Of a stretch of DNA of 64,000 nt, positions 22,712 through 32,188 are shown piece after piece. The notes under the pieces were generated by a model. The model worked only from the letters and a program-made list of their open reading frames with translations, was not told where the DNA came from and made no database searches. Positions within the stretch are counted from its first letter, which is position 1. Each line of letters starts with the position of its first letter. Made by a program: the position numbers and the translations under genes. This DNA comes from a bacterium GBS-1 (GTDB lineage Bacteria; Synergistota; GBS-1), in assembly GCA_001443005.1 (NCBI GenBank), contig LEKQ01000001.1:454792-518791 (forward strand), in the 5' to 3' direction.

Positions 22712-23707
22712 ATGTATGCTATATCCGTTGTAGGAGCTACCGGAGCCGTTGGAAGGGAAATATTAAAGGTCCTTGAGGAAAGAAGCTTCCCTGTAAAGGA
22801 GATCTTCCTTTTTGCATCGGAAAATTCTGAAGGGAAAGAGCTAGAGTTTATGGGAGAGCGCGTTAAAGTAAAGGCTCTCTCTGAAAGCAGCCTAAAGAGT
22901 GTTAAAACAGACTTCACCTTCTTCTCTGCTGGAACAAGCGTTAGCCAATACTTCGCTCCGATAGCTGCTTCCACAGGAAGCTTAGTTATAGATAATAGCA
23001 GAGCGTTCAGATATGAGGATTGGGTACCATTAGTGGTTCCAGAAGTTAACCCGAAAGCTGCCTTTAAGCACAAGGGAATCATAGCAAACCCAAACTGTTC
23101 TACCATACAGATGGTTGTAGCATTAAAACCTCTTCACGATTATGCAAAGATTAAGAGAGTGGTCGTGGCTACTTACCAAGCGGTTTCTGGAGCTGGTTGG
23201 AAAGCAGTATTAGAGCTTAAAAAACAGATAGAGAGTCCCGATGAAGCTCCAGAAGTGTTCCCCAAGAAGATAGCTTTCAATGTGATCCCGCAAATAGACG
23301 TTTTCCTTGAGGATCTATATACAAGAGAAGAAGACAAAATGAGAAGAGAGACGATAAAGATAATGGAGGATCCGAGTATAAAGGTCTCTGCAACGACTGT
23401 GAGAGTTCCTGTAATCAGGGGACACTCTGAAGCGGTGAATGTGGAATTTGAAAGGGAAATAAGTGTTGAGAAAGCGAGAGAGATACTTAAGCAAGCGCCT
23501 GGTGTGATACTAATGGATGAACCTCAAAAGGGGATTTATCCCACTGCTCTTGACGTTGATGGAAGGGATGAGGTATTCGTCGGGAGGATAAGAAAAGATG
23601 AAACTGTTGAACACGGACTTAATATGTGGATAGTAGCTGACAACCTAAGAAAAGGAGCGGCAACAAACGCCGTTCAAATAGCACAACTCTTTCTAAAGGG
23701 AGGTTAA
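22712..23707 (+). CDS. asd: Aspartate-semialdehyde dehydrogenase
   Basis: NADP-dependent reduction of aspartyl phosphate to the semialdehyde, the branch-point intermediate. The N-terminal nucleotide motif VVGATGAVGREIL, the catalytic cysteine in NPNCSTIQMV (about residue 129), TYQAVSGAGWKAVLEL and the catalytic histidine in RVPVIRGHSEAVNVEF are all present. At 331 residues it is typical. It immediately follows lysC. Confidence 0.96.
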   Translation: MYAISVVGATGAVGREILKVLEERSFPVKEIFLFASENSEGKELEFMGERVKVKALSESSLKSVKTDFTFFSAGTSVSQYFAPIAASTGSLVIDNSRAFRYEDWVPLVVPEVNPKAAFKHKGIIANPNCSTIQMVVALKPLHDYAKIKRVVVATYQAVSGAGWKAVLELKKQIESPDEAPEVFPKKIAFNVIPQIDVFLEDLYTREEDKMRRETIKIMEDPSIKVSATTVRVPVIRGHSEAVNVEFEREISVEKAREILKQAPGVILMDEPQKGIYPTALDVDGRDEVFVGRIRKDETVEHGLNMWIVADNLRKGAATNAVQIAQLFLKGG

Positions 23708-23712
23708 GCTTT

Positions 23713-24915
23713 ATGGAGTGGGAAAGCAGGTTCTCAAGCCTCGCGCGTGAGAGAGTGAAACCATCTGGCATAGAAAAGATGCTTAGGCTTATGAGAAGTC
23801 CGGGGACTATATCTCTAGCAGCTGGGGAGCCCTGCCCTAAGCTTTATCCAACGGAGGAGTTTAAAGAAGCAATAACCCAAGTGATAGACGAACAGGGAGC
23901 CCACGCCTTAAGATACAGCATAGCTGGAGGTATACCTGAACTTAAAAGCTTTACAATAAGCTGGCTAAGGGACTGGGGCATAATAAATAAGAGCTTAACC
24001 GAAGATAACATACTATTCACAACAGGATCACAGCAGGCCTTGGAGATAATAGGACAAACATTTTTAGAGAAGGGCGATAAGATAGCGGTAGAAGCTCCTA
24101 CATATCCTGAGGCAATGCTCATATTTAAGAAGTACAATGCTAGCTTTCTATCAGTATCCATAGATGAAAATGGAATGATAGTAGATGAGCTTGAAGAAAA
24201 GTTAAAAAAGGAAAGGATAAAGTTCCTTTATAGCGTAACCAACTTTCACAACCCAGCAGGTGTAACCCTTTCCTGGGAAAGGAGAGAAAGGCTCGTTGAG
24301 CTTGCAAGAAGATATGATTTCTTCATCATAGAAGATGACCCCTATCACTTCATAAGCTACGAGGGGGAAGCTTTGCCATCCATAACGAAGATAGACACAG
24401 AGAGAGTTATATCCTTGGGAAGTTTCTCAAAGGTAATGGTTCCAGGGCTCAGAATCGGATGGATCATCGCACCAAAGGAGGTAATTGGCAAGACCTCCCT
24501 GGTTAAGTATTCCATGGAGCTCTGTCCACCAACGATATTACAGCATGCACTATATAAGATCCTATTAAAGAAGAATCTCAAGGAACATGTAAACAAGCTG
24601 AGAAGAACTTACAAAGAAAAAAGAGATGCATTAGCTACAGGACTTAACGATCACCTTAAACCCCTTGGGGTAGAATACACGATACCTGCTGGCGGTTTCT
24701 TTTTCTGGGTAAGATTTCCCGAGGGTATAGACTCTGAAGAGCTGACCTTGAAAGCCGTTCAAGAGTACAAAGTAGGAATTGTGCCAGGAACCGGCTTTTT
24801 TGACAATCCAGAGAAAGGGAAAAGATACGCACGTCTAGCTTTTTCCCTCCTTGACCCAGACAAGCTTATGGAAGGAGCAGAAAGACTTGGGAAAGCCTTA
24901 AAAAGCTCGCTTTAA
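23713..24915 (+). CDS. PLP-dependent aminotransferase, LysN/aromatic (class I) type
   Basis: Fold-type I aminotransferase of 400 residues. ISLAAGEPCPKLYP at the N terminus, FTTGSQQALEII, NFHNPAGVTLSWERR, IIEDDPYHF and the PLP lysine in SLGSFSKVMVPGLRIGW (around residue 240) are visible. It resembles 2-aminoadipate, branched-chain and aromatic aminotransferases of the LysN/MocR-derived group, which are broad in substrate. Its place after asd favours a role in amino acid synthesis. With a possible homoaconitase and homoisocitrate dehydrogenase nearby it could transaminate 2-oxoadipate, but no other lysine alpha-aminoadipate gene (lysW, lysX, lysZ, lysY) is present in the window. Its stop codon lies at the edge of a large palindromic terminator. 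Confidence 0.85.
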   Translation: MEWESRFSSLARERVKPSGIEKMLRLMRSPGTISLAAGEPCPKLYPTEEFKEAITQVIDEQGAHALRYSIAGGIPELKSFTISWLRDWGIINKSLTEDNILFTTGSQQALEIIGQTFLEKGDKIAVEAPTYPEAMLIFKKYNASFLSVSIDENGMIVDELEEKLKKERIKFLYSVTNFHNPAGVTLSWERRERLVELARRYDFFIIEDDPYHFISYEGEALPSITKIDTERVISLGSFSKVMVPGLRIGWIIAPKEVIGKTSLVKYSMELCPPTILQHALYKILLKKNLKEHVNKLRRTYKEKRDALATGLNDHLKPLGVEYTIPAGGFFFWVRFPEGIDSEELTLKAVQEYKVGIVPGTGFFDNPEKGKRYARLAFSLLDPDKLMEGAERLGKALKSSL

Positions 24916-24962
24916 TTTAAAGTTGCCGCTCGCTTTTTAAAAAGCGAGCGGCAACTTTAAAT
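24915..24962. terminator. Perfect 48-base palindrome, bidirectional terminator
   Basis: Two 24-base arms (24915-24938 and 24939-24962) are exact reverse complements with no spacer. The GC core GCCGCTCGC is flanked by T5/A5 in the centre and AAAGTT/AACTTT outside. It sits between the convergent aminotransferase and chemoreceptor genes, so a transcript from either side makes a long hairpin ending in an A/T-rich foot. It begins on the last base of the aminotransferase stop. Confidence 0.85.
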
Positions 24963-24971
24963 CCTAATCTT

Positions 24972-26462
24972 TTACTTTAAAGCAGCTATCCTCTTCTCCT
25001 CAAGGCCTGAAAGCTTTCTTAAGATAGATTCGAATATATCACGCATCTGGTGTGAGATTCTTTCCGCCTCTTCGTAGTATCTCCTAGCTTCTTCTTTGTT
25101 CTTCCTCTTTATAGCTTCTATAGCTTTTCTTCCGCTTTCGTGAAACTTGGCGTGGATGTCTTCGATAGACTTCCACTCTTGAGCCACTTCCGCAATTGTC
25201 ATGGGCACAGCGTAATAGAAGTGCCCGAAAGCACACTTGGTATGGTCAAGCTGAAGTGGAAGGAGCTCCCCCTTTTCGATTATCTCCCTCAACACATTCT
25301 TCCAATTCTCATGGGCCTTCAAGGCCTTATTAATTATGTCTATAACCTCGGCACGTGAAACCGCATAATACCCCTCCTTCAGGGCATTAAACATCTCTCT
25401 AATCGTAGCGGATATATTATCATCCAAAGCGGAGATAAACTTAGAGTGAACAAGCAAATCCTGAGAGACCTTATCAATCGTCTCAGCTAATAGACTTAAA
25501 CGCTCAGCATCCTTGGCTAAAGAGTCCATGGCTGCTTTAACTTCCTCAGATGAAGCTGTAATGGTCTCCGCCGATTGACTTATCTCCCCTATACTCATTG
25601 AGATGCTTTCAAACATCTCTATATTTCTCCTAACGGTATCATAAATCAAGTCTATCTTCTCACTCATTGCATCTGTAACATCTGTGGTAGCACGCAAGCT
25701 CTTCTCACTCTCCCCAGCCTTTTCCTGAATACTTCTAGTGAACTGGCGCATCTCATTAAGGTTCTTCTTGGTATTTTCAGCGAGCTTTCTTATCTCATCA
25801 GCAACCACTGCGAAACCGCGTCCTGCTTCCCCAGCACGCGCCGCCTCTATAGCGGCGTTCAAGGCTAACAAATTGGTTTGTTCAGCCACTTGTTCAACGC
25901 TATTAACTATGTCCTCAACTCTCTGGATTAAACCTATAAGCTCACCCATGGTAGTAACCATTACCTGAGCCTGAGATACTAACCTTCCCTTAAGAGCGTT
26001 AACCTCTGAAAGGAACTTCATACTCTCGTCATTCTTCTCTTGGAGCTGAAAAGCTCCCTCCTTCAGCTCTCCGAGTTTATCGGTTATAAGCTGAATTGAA
26101 CGACTGACCTCATCCATTCCAGCAGTCGTTTCCTCAACCACAGCAAGGTTAGACTGACTAAGCGATGAAATCTCTTGGACTAAGGCCTTAAGCCTGTTAG
26201 AAATGTGTCCTGTCTCAACGTCGAACTTGCTTAAATCGCCAACAGTAGAAAGGAGCTTCCTCGCCACTTCCCCAGTTTTTGCCTCTACCTCAAAAAAGTG
26301 TTCAAATGTCCTTGCAAGCCTATTGTGAACCTTAAACTTTATCTCCGGCTTTTGAGCTGCTTTACCCATTCTTATAGCATCGATGTAATCCAAGATCTCT
26401 AAAGCTTCTTCACAGCGTGAATGACCGCCAAAAATCGACTTAATTCTATCCAAGAGTGACAA
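24972..26462 (-). CDS. Soluble methyl-accepting chemotaxis protein with C-terminal CZB zinc-binding domain
   Basis: Cytoplasmic chemoreceptor. There is no signal peptide or membrane segment. Residues ~60-380 form the signalling coiled coil with the conserved hairpin tip [36 protein letters not shown]. Past residue ~400 is a chemoreceptor zinc-binding module with [16 protein letters not shown] and [13 protein letters not shown], giving the His/Cys/His ligands typical of CZB domains. I chose TTG at 26462, eight bases after AAGGAGG; the GTG at 26471 lies inside the ribosome-binding site. It is the last gene after a BMP-type ABC importer, only about 18 bases from the final permease, so the two may be co-expressed. 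Confidence 0.88.
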   Translation of the reverse strand: MSLLDRIKSIFGGHSRCEEALEILDYIDAIRMGKAAQKPEIKFKVHNRLARTFEHFFEVEAKTGEVARKLLSTVGDLSKFDVETGHISNRLKALVQEISSLSQSNLAVVEETTAGMDEVSRSIQLITDKLGELKEGAFQLQEKNDESMKFLSEVNALKGRLVSQAQVMVTTMGELIGLIQRVEDIVNSVEQVAEQTNLLALNAAIEAARAGEAGRGFAVVADEIRKLAENTKKNLNEMRQFTRSIQEKAGESEKSLRATTDVTDAMSEKIDLIYDTVRRNIEMFESISMSIGEISQSAETITASSEEVKAAMDSLAKDAERLSLLAETIDKVSQDLLVHSKFISALDDNISATIREMFNALKEGYYAVSRAEVIDIINKALKAHENWKNVLREIIEKGELLPLQLDHTKCAFGHFYYAVPMTIAEVAQEWKSIEDIHAKFHESGRKAIEAIKRKNKEEARRYYEEAERISHQMRDIFESILRKLSGLEEKRIAALK

Positions 26463-26480
26463 AAAAACCACCTCCTTTCG

Positions 26481-27401
26481 CTACTCCCGCTCCTCTCTAG
26501 AATAGGGTTTCATCAGCGCTGTAGGGGCACCTATTCTCTTCCTCATGGCCTCACTTGAAATGAGAGACAGAACTACAATCGTAAGAGCGTAGGGAAGCAT
26601 CATAAGAAGATGGGAAGATATGGCTACTCCCATCGCCTGGATCCTAAGCTGTAAAGAAGCTACCCCACCAAAGAAGTAAGAAGCCAAAAGAGCGCGCAAA
26701 GGATTCCACGCAGAAAATATGACAAGCGCTACAGCGATCCAACCTCTCCCCGCAGTCATGTTCTCTATCCACATAGAGGTATAGGCTAAAGATAGATAGG
26801 CTCCCCCAACAGCGGTAAGCATCCCCCCCAAAATCACGTAAAGATACCTTATCTTAAAAACGCTTATGCCCACAGTATCCGCCGTCTTGGGGTCCTCCCC
26901 AACAGCTCTAAGATTCATCCCCCACCTGGTTTTGAATATGTAAAACCAGGAAAGGGGAACAAGAACATAGGAAAGATAAACTAAGGGATCATGACTAAAT
27001 AAAACCTTGCCAATGAAAGGGATATCGCTAAAGAAAGGAATATAAATAGGAGAGAATTGACTTGCAGTTTTACCTATGAAGGCCTGACCGTAGTAACCGC
27101 TTAAACCTGCTCCAAGCATCGTCAACGCTAAACCAGCTACCACTTGATTAACGCGCATCGTTATCGTCAAAAAGGCGTAAACTAAAGACAAAACTCCTCC
27201 TATTAGGAGCGCCCCTAAAACTCCAAGCCAGGCTGATGAAGTAATATGAGAGACGACGAACCCCATAAGCGCCCCAGCAAGCATAAGCCCCTCCAAGCCG
27301 AGATTAAGCACACCAGAGCGTTCAGCGAATATCTCGCCTAAGGTAGCGTAAAGAAGAGGAGTTCCTGCCCTGATAGCAGCCATAAATATGGCCTCTAGCA
27401 A
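26481..27401 (-). CDS. BMP-type (nucleoside) ABC transporter permease, second subunit
   Basis: Inner-membrane permease of the family that includes YufQ/NupQ. It is about 306 residues with 8-10 hydrophobic segments; GTPLLYATLGEIFAERSGVLNLGLEGLMLAGA at the N terminus and NLRAVGEDPKTADTVGISVFKIRY in the cytoplasmic coupling loop are family marks. The TTG at 27401 is preferred, since the GTG at 27410 lies within GAGGTGA. It overlaps or touches the other permease gene, so the two form a heterodimer. Confidence 0.9.
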   Translation of the reverse strand: MLEAIFMAAIRAGTPLLYATLGEIFAERSGVLNLGLEGLMLAGALMGFVVSHITSSAWLGVLGALLIGGVLSLVYAFLTITMRVNQVVAGLALTMLGAGLSGYYGQAFIGKTASQFSPIYIPFFSDIPFIGKVLFSHDPLVYLSYVLVPLSWFYIFKTRWGMNLRAVGEDPKTADTVGISVFKIRYLYVILGGMLTAVGGAYLSLAYTSMWIENMTAGRGWIAVALVIFSAWNPLRALLASYFFGGVASLQLRIQAMGVAISSHLLMMLPYALTIVVLSLISSEAMRKRIGAPTALMKPYSREERE

Positions 27402-27406
27402 AACTC

Positions 27407-28468
27407 TCACCTCACAAGGCTAATCTTATATCTTATAAAAACCTCTCCAACCAAAACGCAGAAGAAGAGCACCCCTTGGAATATGTATATAACCGATATA
27501 GGAAGCTTCATTATAACTTGAAGTATCTCACAACCAACGAATATACCGCTTAAAAAAAAGGAGACCAAAAGAACGGCTATTGGATTAAGCCTTGAAAGCC
27601 ACGCTACTATTATAGCCGTATAGCCATAACCTGGGGAGAAAGCATGCTGAAGCCTGTGTTGAACCCCCATTATGTAAATCGCACCAGCCAGTCCAGCCAT
27701 TCCGCCACTTAAGAACATCGTCAATATGGTATTCTTCTTAATGTTCATTCCAGCACATAGGGCGACGTCAGGATTATCGCCTATTACTCTAATCTCATAA
27801 CCCCACTTGGTCCTATCTAAGAGAATCTTAAGCAGCAAAGATAGGATGATGGGGGAAAAAACCCCTACGTGCACCTTTCCCCACAGTACGGGTAGCTTCG
27901 CAGACTCTGGAAAGATGGCTGTCATCGGAAAACCAAAGCCTGCCGGATCCTTCCAGGATCCGTATACGAGGTAATCAGACCACAATGTAGCTATGTAATT
28001 AAGCATTAGAGTTACAACTATCTCATCTGCTCCCAAATAGGCTCTTAAAACCCCTGCAATAGAAGACCAAAACCCCCCAGCGAGAAAACCAGCAAAGACT
28101 ATAAGAGGTATCAATACAAAGGAATCCAAGTTGGGGAATAGGAACAACGCCAATAAAGTTGATGCCATCGCTCCAAGATAAAACTGCCCCTCCCCTCCTA
28201 TGTTCCACAACTTCATCTTAAAGGCCAATACCAGACCTAACCCAATGATCGAAAGAGGAACGAACTTAACCAAGGTTCCTTCTAAGCCAACCTTTCTCAT
28301 GAAAGCCCAAAGGAACATGGTCTTATAAGCGCTTAAGGCATCCTTTCCACTCAAAAACATGAACATAGCAAAAACTAGAAGCGCCATGAGAATCGAAGAT
28401 AGCATAACGAACAGCTCAAAGGACTTGCTAACTCGAACCCTAGGCTCAAATTTAAGCTTTATACCCAT
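27407..28468 (-). CDS. BMP-type (nucleoside) ABC transporter permease, first subunit
   Basis: 353-residue inner-membrane permease like YufP/NupP. Hydrophobic segments alternate with short loops; LKMKLWNIGGEGQFYLGAMASTLLAL (residues ~85-110), ADEIVVTLMLNYIATLWSDYLVYG and YEIRVIGDNPDVALCAGMNIKKN (coupling helix) are typical. The start overlaps the end of the ATPase gene by 17 bases. It pairs with the downstream permease. Confidence 0.9.
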   Translation of the reverse strand: MGIKLKFEPRVRVSKSFELFVMLSSILMALLVFAMFMFLSGKDALSAYKTMFLWAFMRKVGLEGTLVKFVPLSIIGLGLVLAFKMKLWNIGGEGQFYLGAMASTLLALFLFPNLDSFVLIPLIVFAGFLAGGFWSSIAGVLRAYLGADEIVVTLMLNYIATLWSDYLVYGSWKDPAGFGFPMTAIFPESAKLPVLWGKVHVGVFSPIILSLLLKILLDRTKWGYEIRVIGDNPDVALCAGMNIKKNTILTMFLSGGMAGLAGAIYIMGVQHRLQHAFSPGYGYTAIIVAWLSRLNPIAVLLVSFFLSGIFVGCEILQVIMKLPISVIYIFQGVLFFCVLVGEVFIRYKISLVR

Positions 28469-30014
28469 TTATCACACCTGCCATGAGCATACCAATGGTC
28501 TCAAGATAACTTTCATCAGGAGGAAAATCTCCGTAAAGCTTCCCTTCGTAGATGACTTTTATCCTATCTGAAAGGGTAAAGATCTCATCCAGATCTCCAG
28601 CTATAAGTAAAACCGCTGTGCCTGAAGCCTTAGCTTCCAAAAGCTTCTCATAAACGAACTCCATCGCCCCTACATCGAGCCCAAAAGTGGGATGGAAAGC
28701 AATCAAAAGCCTTACCTTCCCCTCTAACTCCCTAGCTATAACCAATCTCTGAAGGTTTCCTCCTGAAAGAAGCCTCACTGGCATATCTTTACCCGGAGAT
28801 TGTATACTATACTTCTCTATCAAAAAGTCAGCCACTTTATTGGCATAATCTAAATCTAGAAATAACCCTTTAGAAAACGGCGGTTTTCGGTAGCTTTTAA
28901 GAATTAAATTTTCGACCAGAGAGAGATTAGGAGCTACCCCAAATCTTTTCCTATCTTCAGGGATAAAGCCTCCCCCTTTTTCAATAAAAACCATAGAACC
29001 CTTGTTTGTTATATCCTCACCATCGAAAAGAACCACCCCCGAAGAAGCGCGCCTAAGACCAACCAAAACTTCGGCGAGCTCCCTTTGCCCGTTACCTGCA
29101 ACACCTGCTATTCCAAGTATCTCTCCCTCCCTAACCGAAAAGGACAATCCTCGCAAGACTTTAATTCCCTTATCGCCATAAGCTTCAAGGTCCTTTACCT
29201 CTAAAACGACTTCACCAAAAGACGTTGAAGATCTTCGCTTGCTCGGTCCTAAAGAAATTTCCCTTCCAACCATCATTTTAGCCAGCTCTCCGGGAGAGGT
29301 ATCCTCTTTCCTCACAGTATTAATGACTAATCCTTTTCTCATAACAGTTATTCTGTCTGATATTTCCATAACTTCGTTAAGCTTGTGAGATATGAAAACT
29401 ACCGATTTGCCCTCGTCCTTCAACCTCTTAAGCGTTGAGAAAAGAGCCCTCGTTTCCTTCGGGGTAAGAACAGAAGTGGGCTCATCCAGTATTAATATAT
29501 CTACATCTCTAAGAAGAAGCTTAATAATCTCAACCCTCTGCATCTCCCCAACAGAAAGCTGCCAAACCTTAGCATAAGGGTCAACACTAAGCCCATAAAG
29601 TTCAGAAATTTGCTTCACCTTTTCAGCTACAACCCTTAAGGATGAAAAACCTTTAAGGCCAAGAGCCACGTTTTCCACCACGGAAAAAGAGGGAACAAGG
29701 GTAAAGCTCTGATGTACCATTCCTATTCCGAGGGAGAGAGCTCGCGCAGGGGAATCTATGTTAACTTTACTCCCCCTTATCCATATTTCACCAGAATCAG
29801 GCTGATAAAGACCATAAATAACGTTAACTAGTGTAGTTTTTCCTGCGCCATTTTCCCCGAGAAGAGCATGGATCTCGCCCACCTTCAGGTCAAAGTCCAC
29901 GCTATCGTTAGCCACAACTCCCGAGAACTTCTTCACTATCCCTTTTAGCCTTAAGACAACATCTTGGGGAGGAGCTTTAGCATCTCCTCCCCTGATTAAT
30001 TCCCCGGTTCTCAC
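28452..30014 (-). CDS. BMP-type (nucleoside) ABC transporter, double ATP-binding protein
   Basis: Fused ATPase with two nucleotide-binding domains, 520 residues. Domain 1 has GENGAGKTTLVN, signature LSVGEMQRVEI and ILILDEPTSVLTP. Domain 2 has a degenerate A loop, AGVAGNGQRELAEVL, and signature LSGGNLQRLVIARE, as usual for sugar/nucleoside importers of this class. The GTG start overlaps the stop of the binding-protein gene (GTGA). A strong inverted repeat sits inside codons ~8-16 (29966-29992). The substrate is probably a nucleoside or purine, by family; it is not shown by this sequence. Confidence 0.92.
   Translation of the reverse strand: MRTGELIRGGDAKAPPQDVVLRLKGIVKKFSGVVANDSVDFDLKVGEIHALLGENGAGKTTLVNVIYGLYQPDSGEIWIRGSKVNIDSPARALSLGIGMVHQSFTLVPSFSVVENVALGLKGFSSLRVVAEKVKQISELYGLSVDPYAKVWQLSVGEMQRVEIIKLLLRDVDILILDEPTSVLTPKETRALFSTLKRLKDEGKSVVFISHKLNEVMEISDRITVMRKGLVINTVRKEDTSPGELAKMMVGREISLGPSKRRSSTSFGEVVLEVKDLEAYGDKGIKVLRGLSFSVREGEILGIAGVAGNGQRELAEVLVGLRRASSGVVLFDGEDITNKGSMVFIEKGGGFIPEDRKRFGVAPNLSLVENLILKSYRKPPFSKGLFLDLDYANKVADFLIEKYSIQSPGKDMPVRLLSGGNLQRLVIARELEGKVRLLIAFHPTFGLDVGAMEFVYEKLLEAKASGTAVLLIAGDLDEIFTLSDRIKVIYEGKLYGDFPPDESYLETIGMLMAGVINGYKA
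29966..29992 (-). repeat. GC-rich hairpin inside the first codons of the ATPase gene
   Basis: GGGGAGGAG and CTCCTCCCC form a perfect 9-base-pair stem around a 9-base loop, about 20 bases after the binding-protein stop. There is no T tract, so it is not a clear terminator. A hairpin here could protect the 3' end of the binding-protein message or slow translation of the ATPase, giving more binding protein than transporter. Confidence 0.5.
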
Positions 30015-31093
30015 TTCTTTGGAATCTTACCTACCACACCATCAACAAAGTAGCTCATCTCAAGAAGTTCTTTATCAGTAGCAACTTTACCCTCTGGAAC
30101 CCTAATCTTACCCTCCTGGTCAACTATAGGGCCACCGAAGGGATGGAACTTTCCAGAAACGATGAGTTCCTTATATTTTTCCACTTCCTTCTTAACCTCT
30201 TCCGAAACCATTGGACCGAACGGAGCTAATCCAACGACGCCCTTGTTCATTCCCCACCAAATATCCTCACTCTGCCAGGTTCCATCTAACACACTCTTTA
30301 TGACGTACTCGTATATTATACCCCAGTTCCAAACGGGAGCAGTAAGATGAGCTTTAGGCGCAAAAGCGCTCATGTCAGAGTTATATCCTATAGAGTATAC
30401 CCCCTTCTCTTGAGCCGCTTGCTGAGGTGCGGGGGAATCCTGATGCTGAGCTATAACATCGCAACCAGCCTCAATTAAGCTAAGAGCCGCTTCCTTCTCA
30501 GTCGCAGGATCATACCATGTGTTGCTCCACACAACGTGAACCGTGGCCTTAGGATTAACCTTCCTAACGCCAAGGGTAAAGGCGTTTATCCCCCTTATAA
30601 CCTCAGGAATAGGATGAGCCGCAACATAACCTATCTTATTGCTCTTCGTCATCATCCCAGCAACGATTCCACTTAGGAATCGAGCTTCGTACATCCTACC
30701 GAAATAGGTTCCCACATTCTTCGCCCTTTTGTATCCGGAGCAGTGCATGAATACCACATCGGGATATTTCTTAGCCACTTCTATGGTTGAATCCATGAAA
30801 CCATAGCTCGTTGTAAAAATCACCTTACACCCCATAGCTATAAGGTGCTCTATAGCTCTCGCCGACTCCGCTCCCTCTGGAACCGATTCAAGATAGACAG
30901 TTTCAACGTTAGGGAACTTGGTCTCGATATACTTCCTTCCCTGATCATGAGCGTAAGTCCAACCCGCATCCCCCACAGGCCCTACATAGACGAAACCAAC
31001 CTTAAGCTTCCCTTGAGCTGCAAAAGAAAATCCTCCAATAGAACAAGCGATAAGAGTTAAGACTAATATGCTGAGCCAGACCGCTCTCCTCAA
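30011..31093 (-). CDS. BMP-family ABC transporter substrate-binding lipoprotein
   Basis: Solute-binding protein of the basic membrane protein (BMP/PnrA) family, which usually binds purine nucleosides. The N terminus is a signal sequence with a possible lipobox LIAC, so it is likely anchored to the inner membrane or exported as a lipoprotein. The mature part has VGFVYVGPVGDAGWTYAHDQGRKYIE, VIFTTSYGFMDSTIEVAKKYPDVVF and GCDVIAQHQDSPAPQQAAQEKGVYSIGYNSDM, classic of the family. I prefer the TTG at 31093 after AAAGGAGGTG to the GTG at 31102 inside that site. It starts the importer gene set and is encoded 15 bases after a cysteine-synthase-like gene. Confidence 0.92.
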   Translation of the reverse strand: MRRAVWLSILVLTLIACSIGGFSFAAQGKLKVGFVYVGPVGDAGWTYAHDQGRKYIETKFPNVETVYLESVPEGAESARAIEHLIAMGCKVIFTTSYGFMDSTIEVAKKYPDVVFMHCSGYKRAKNVGTYFGRMYEARFLSGIVAGMMTKSNKIGYVAAHPIPEVIRGINAFTLGVRKVNPKATVHVVWSNTWYDPATEKEAALSLIEAGCDVIAQHQDSPAPQQAAQEKGVYSIGYNSDMSAFAPKAHLTAPVWNWGIIYEYVIKSVLDGTWQSEDIWWGMNKGVVGLAPFGPMVSEEVKKEVEKYKELIVSGKFHPFGGPIVDQEGKIRVPEGKVATDKELLEMSYFVDGVVGKIPKK

Positions 31094-31117
31094 GATATAC
31101 ACCTCCTTTAAGCTTTT

Positions 31118-32170
31118 TCAATCTATGACATCAAGCTTTGACAAGCACTTCTTCTGCTCCTCGCTAAGTCCAATTTCGTGCTCCCTCTCTGGGATATCAA
31201 CCTTCTTTTCAACACCAAAAAGAGGCGTTGAAAAATACCTAAGGCCATTATCGTTTATGAATGTCACTATTCTTTTAAGATTTGGATACCTTTTAGCGAG
31301 CTTTATAGCCGCCATAACATTATGCCCCGAGGATATACCACATAAGATACCCTCTAAACGAGCTAATCTTTTAGACATTTCTATGGCTTCCTCTGAAGTG
31401 GTTAATATAACACCATCTATAACCGATAGGTCAAGATTAGGAGGGATGAAACCATCGCCTATTCCCTCTATCCTGTGAGAACCCCACCTCTGCTCAGATA
31501 GGAAAGGAGCCTCCTTTGGCTCAGCGGTATAAACCTTTATTGAGGGTTTTCTTTCCTTAAGATAGCGCGCCACTCCTGAAACAGTTCCTCCAGTCCCTTG
31601 AGTTTGAACCAGGGCATCCAAGTCTCCATCCATCTGCTCCCATATCTCAGGACCAGTGGTGTAGTAATGCGCAAGAGGGTTATCAGGATTATCATATTGA
31701 GATACTACAAAATATTTATCCGGCTCCATAGAAACGATCTCCTGTAGTTTCCTTAAAGTTATATCAACGTCGCTCTCCGCTCCAGGTGTTAGAATGAGCT
31801 CAGCCCCATAAAGCCTCATTATCTTCATACGCTCCTCACTCATACCCTCAGGTATGAGAATCTTAACAGGATAACCGAATATAGCTCCCATCATCGCCGT
31901 AGCTATACCTGTATTACCTGTCGTCGCTTCTATTATGGTCATGCCCGGCTTAAGCCTTCCACTATCTATGGCTTCCTTAATTATCCTATAAAGTATCCTA
32001 TCCTTCAACGAACCAGAGGGATTGAAATACTCAACCTTCACAAATATTTCAGAAGCTACCCCTTCCTCCTTTGGAATTCTATTAAGCCTAACGACAGGGG
32101 TAAGCCCACATGCCTCCGCGATATTTTCACATACTTTTTTTCTCCTGCCCCAATCGACGCTTATTTCCAA
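31118..32170 (-). CDS. Cysteine synthase / cystathionine beta-synthase-family PLP enzyme
   Basis: Fold-type II PLP enzyme of 350 residues. The PLP lysine lies in FNPSGSLKDRI (about residue 54). The substrate loop is EATTGNTGIATAM where OASS enzymes have TSGNTGI. The phosphate cup is QTQGTGGTVSGVARYLK, and GIGDGFIPPNL and GISSGHNV are further family marks. It could make cysteine from O-acetylserine, work as a cystathionine synthase, or act as a cysteine or serine lyase in amino acid fermentation. Its location between two BMP binding-protein genes is unusual. The start is TTG, six bases after GGAGGTGA. Confidence 0.85.
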   Translation of the reverse strand: MEISVDWGRRKKVCENIAEACGLTPVVRLNRIPKEEGVASEIFVKVEYFNPSGSLKDRILYRIIKEAIDSGRLKPGMTIIEATTGNTGIATAMMGAIFGYPVKILIPEGMSEERMKIMRLYGAELILTPGAESDVDITLRKLQEIVSMEPDKYFVVSQYDNPDNPLAHYYTTGPEIWEQMDGDLDALVQTQGTGGTVSGVARYLKERKPSIKVYTAEPKEAPFLSEQRWGSHRIEGIGDGFIPPNLDLSVIDGVILTTSEEAIEMSKRLARLEGILCGISSGHNVMAAIKLAKRYPNLKRIVTFINDNGLRYFSTPLFGVEKKVDIPEREHEIGLSEEQKKCLSKLDVID

Positions 32171-32188
32171 GAAAGTTCACCTCCAAAA

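Noticed and set aside
26481-28468. Frameshifted single permease
   Set aside because: The two permease genes each have complete, different sequences and are the normal heterodimer of BMP-type importers.
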